This document shows, in pieces, positions 61,704 through 64,000 of a DNA stretch of 64,000 bases. The DNA comes from Streptomyces sp. NBC_00223 (lineage in GTDB: Bacteria; Actinomycetota; Actinomycetes; Streptomycetales; Streptomycetaceae). The position numbers and the translations under genes were made by a program. The DNA is taken from contig NZ_CP108109.1 of assembly GCF_036199905.1 (NCBI RefSeq), forward strand, positions 3,519,501-3,583,500, given 5' to 3'. The first letter of the stretch is position 1. Each line of letters begins with the position of its first letter. A model generated the notes under the pieces. It saw only the letters and a program-made list of their open reading frames with translations. It did no database searches and had not been told where the DNA came from.

Positions 61704-64000
61704 ATGTCTACCCAACCCCCCTCCCCAGCCGAGCTGGCCGGACGGCTGCCCGCGCTCACCCTGCGCGACGAGCAGCGCCTCGGCCGGCGGCTCGACGGCG
61801 CCCGCCGGATCCGCAAACCCGAGGCGCGCGCCGCCGTCCTGGCCGAGATCGGCGCCGACATCGAGCGCGCCGAGCAGCGGGTCGCCGCCCGCAGGACCGC
61901 CGTGCCGCGCATCACCTATCCCGAGGCGCTGCCGGTCAGCCAGAAGAAGGACAAGATCCTGGCCGCGGTCCGCGACCACCAGGTGGTGATCGTCGCGGGC
62001 GAGACGGGCTCGGGCAAGACCACGCAGATCCCCAAGATCTGTCTGGAGCTGGGCCGGGGCGTTCGCGGCCTGATCGGCCACACCCAGCCGCGCCGGATCG
62101 CCGCCCGTACGGTCGCCGAGCGCGTCGCGGAGGAGCTGGACACCCCGCTGGGCTCGGCCGTCGGCTGGAAGGTCCGCTTCACCGACCAGGTGGGCGACTC
62201 CACGCTGGTCAAGCTGATGACCGACGGCATCATGCTCGCCGAGATCCAGACCGACCGCGAGCTGCTGGCCTATGACACGATCATCATCGACGAGGCCCAC
62301 GAGCGCAGTCTCAACATCGACTTCATCCTCGGCTACCTCGCCCAGCTCCTCCCCCGCCGCCCCGACCTCAAGGTGATCATCACCTCGGCGACGATCGACC
62401 CCCAGCGCTTCTCCCGCCACTTCGGCGACGCGCCGGTCGTGGAGGTCAGCGGGCGTACGTATCCGGTGGAGGTCCGCTACCGGCCGCTGCTGGAAGAGGT
62501 CCAGGAGGGGCAGGAGAACGTCGCCGACGCCGACCGGGACCAGATCACCGCGATCTGCGACGCGGTCGACGAGCTCCAGGCCGAGGGTCCGGGCGACATC
62601 CTGGTCTTCCTCTCCGGCGAGCGGGAGATCCGCGACACCGCCGACGCGCTGAACAAGAAACAGCTGCGCTCGACCGAAGTCCTGCCGCTGTACGCCCGGT
62701 TGTCCTCCGCCGAGCAGCACCGGGTCTTCCAGCGGCACTCCGGCCGCCGGATCGTACTGGCCACGAATGTCGCCGAGACCTCGCTGACCGTCCCCGGCAT
62801 CCGCTATGTGATCGACCCCGGCACCGCCCGTATCTCGCGCTACAGCCACCGTACGAAGGTGCAGCGGCTGCCGATCGAGCCGGTCAGCCAGGCCAGCGCC
62901 AACCAGCGCAAGGGCCGCTGCGGGCGTACCTCGGACGGCATCTGCATCCGGCTCTACGACGAGGACGACTTCCTGTCGCGGCCGGAGTTCACCGACGCGG
63001 AGATCCTGCGGACGAGTCTGGCCTCGGTCATCCTCCAGATGACGGCGGCCGGGCTCGGCGACATCGCCAAGTTCCCCTTCATCGACCCGCCGGACAGCCG
63101 CAACATCAAGGACGGCATCCAACTCCTTGAGGAGCTGGGCGCGCTCGACCCGCAGCAGAAGGACCCGCGCAAGCGCCTCACGGCGACCGGCCGCAAGCTC
63201 GCCCAACTCCCGGTCGACCCGCGGCTGGCCCGGATGGTGCTGGAGGCCGACCGCAACGGCTGTGTGCACGAGGTCATGGTGATCGCCGCCGCGCTGTCCA
63301 TCCAGGACCCGCGCGAACGCCCGGCGGACAAGCAGCAGCAGGCCGACCAGCAGCACGCCCGCTTCCTGGCGAACTCGGGCAAGGAGGGCGTGACCAGCGA
63401 CTTCCTCTCCTTCCTCACTCTGTGGAGCTATGTGCGGGACCGGCAGAAGGAACTGTCCTCCTCGGCCTTCCGCCGTATGTGCCGCAGCGAGTATCTGAAC
63501 TTCCTGCGGATCCGCGAATGGCAGGACATCTACAGCCAGTTGCGTACGGTCGCCAGGCAACTCGGCATCGACACGGCCGAGTCGGAGGCCGCCGCCGATC
63601 CCCAGCTGGTGCATGTGTCACTGCTGGCCGGGCTGCTGTCGCACATCGGGCTCAAGAACGCGGGGGTCGAGGGCGGCAAGGACGCGGCGAAGAACGAGTA
63701 TCTGGGCGCCCGCAGCGCGAAGTTCGCGGTCTTCCCGGGCTCCGCGCTGTTCCGGAAGCCGCCGCGCTGGATCATGTCGGCCGAGCTGGTGGAGACCTCC
63801 CGGCTGTGGGCGCGGGTCAACGCCCGGATCGAGCCCGAGTGGATCGAGCCGCTGGCCCAGCACCTGGTCAAGCGCACCTACAGCGAGCCGCACTGGGAGA
63901 AGGACCAGGCCGCGGTGATGGCGTACGAGCGGGTGACGCTCTACGGCGTCCCGATCGTCACCCAGCGCAAGGTGAACTACGGCCGGATCGACCCCGAGGT
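61704..64000 (+). CDS. hrpA: ATP-dependent helicase HrpA (DEAH box), 3' truncated by window
   Basis: DEAH-box RNA helicase; 765 codons are present and the frame is open at the right edge (full HrpA is about 1300 aa). Seen: an N-terminal helical region, Walker A VAGETGSGKTTQIPK near residue 100, TQPRRIAARTVAERVA, DEAHERSLNIDF near residue 197 (DEAH), ITSATID (SAT), FLSGEREIRDT, ATNVAETSLTVPGI, and motif VI NQRKGRCGRTSDG near residue 400. ATG 61704 is 195 bp after the tRNA terminator. Probable role in rRNA or mRNA processing. Confidence 0.95.
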   Translation, partial: MSTQPPSPAELAGRLPALTLRDEQRLGRRLDGARRIRKPEARAAVLAEIGADIERAEQRVAARRTAVPRITYPEALPVSQKKDKILAAVRDHQVVIVAGETGSGKTTQIPKICLELGRGVRGLIGHTQPRRIAARTVAERVAEELDTPLGSAVGWKVRFTDQVGDSTLVKLMTDGIMLAEIQTDRELLAYDTIIIDEAHERSLNIDFILGYLAQLLPRRPDLKVIITSATIDPQRFSRHFGDAPVVEVSGRTYPVEVRYRPLLEEVQEGQENVADADRDQITAICDAVDELQAEGPGDILVFLSGEREIRDTADALNKKQLRSTEVLPLYARLSSAEQHRVFQRHSGRRIVLATNVAETSLTVPGIRYVIDPGTARISRYSHRTKVQRLPIEPVSQASANQRKGRCGRTSDGICIRLYDEDDFLSRPEFTDAEILRTSLASVILQMTAAGLGDIAKFPFIDPPDSRNIKDGIQLLEELGALDPQQKDPRKRLTATGRKLAQLPVDPRLARMVLEADRNGCVHEVMVIAAALSIQDPRERPADKQQQADQQHARFLANSGKEGVTSDFLSFLTLWSYVRDRQKELSSSAFRRMCRSEYLNFLRIREWQDIYSQLRTVARQLGIDTAESEAAADPQLVHVSLLAGLLSHIGLKNAGVEGGKDAAKNEYLGARSAKFAVFPGSALFRKPPRWIMSAELVETSRLWARVNARIEPEWIEPLAQHLVKRTYSEPHWEKDQAAVMAYERVTLYGVPIVTQRKVNYGRIDPE

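Overview
The window is a stretch of a high-GC actinomycete chromosome, most likely Streptomyces. It shows pervasive G/C third positions, GTG starts, 4-nt start/stop overlaps, an XRE/DUF397/ATPase regulatory triad, lipoproteins with short lipoboxes, and a group 1h (formerly group 5) [NiFe] hydrogenase locus. I see no transposase, integrase, prophage or CRISPR array.

Layout. 1-3.0 kb: the 3' part of a flavoprotein reductase (open at the left edge), a small hypothetical protein and a secreted D-Ala-D-Ala carboxypeptidase. 3.2-18.3 kb: a complete high-affinity [NiFe] hydrogenase locus. On the minus strand run hhyS, hhyL, a NifU/Rieske-like fusion, three cluster-specific accessory proteins, a 39-aa peptide, the maturation protease, a HypC-HypF fusion, HypC, HypD, HypE and a DUF6390-like protein. 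hypA and hypB diverge on the plus strand. 18.4-27.9 kb: housekeeping genes (BrkB-like membrane protein, MazG-like protein, DEAD-box helicase, small metallopeptidase, an anti-sigma-type ATPase, an XRE regulator) and tRNA-Lys and tRNA-Glu.

28.0-47.2 kb is the most coherent accessory region and reads as a collagen/hydroxyproline utilisation island. It holds a secreted M9 collagenase, a five-gene peptide ABC transporter, an M24 Xaa-Pro peptidase and a GntR/FCD regulator. It also holds the complete set of trans-4-hydroxy-L-proline catabolic enzymes: two-Cys epimerase, three-subunit FAD/2Fe-2S D-hydroxyproline dehydrogenase, DHDPS-family deaminase and alpha-ketoglutarate semialdehyde dehydrogenase. 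A shared AT-rich pseudo-palindrome (consensus TACAATGT-C-ACATTGTA) lies upstream of the collagenase, the transporter/peptidase divergent pair, the regulator itself, the deaminase operon and the dehydrogenase operon. This suggests one GntR regulon from extracellular collagen to 2-oxoglutarate. A six-unit 80-bp tandem repeat lies between the last catabolic gene and the regulator.

47.3-57.4 kb is an accessory zone: a MORN-repeat protein, a DUF397/XRE/ATPase module with a paired 21-bp-spaced operator, a DUF433/PIN-like toxin-antitoxin pair, secreted proteins, a DUF6879 pair, a TPR protein (with a decayed copy of its 3' end 4.4 kb away) and a Ser/Thr kinase with a duplicated Cys-containing extracellular module. 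57.4-60.8 kb: a glycosyltransferase, a repeat-rich non-coding region, a 58-aa LAXTG sortase-substrate-like peptide and a UDP-GlcNAc 2-epimerase. 61.3-64 kb: tRNA-Asp and tRNA-Phe, a strong terminator and the 5' part of hrpA, which runs off the right edge.
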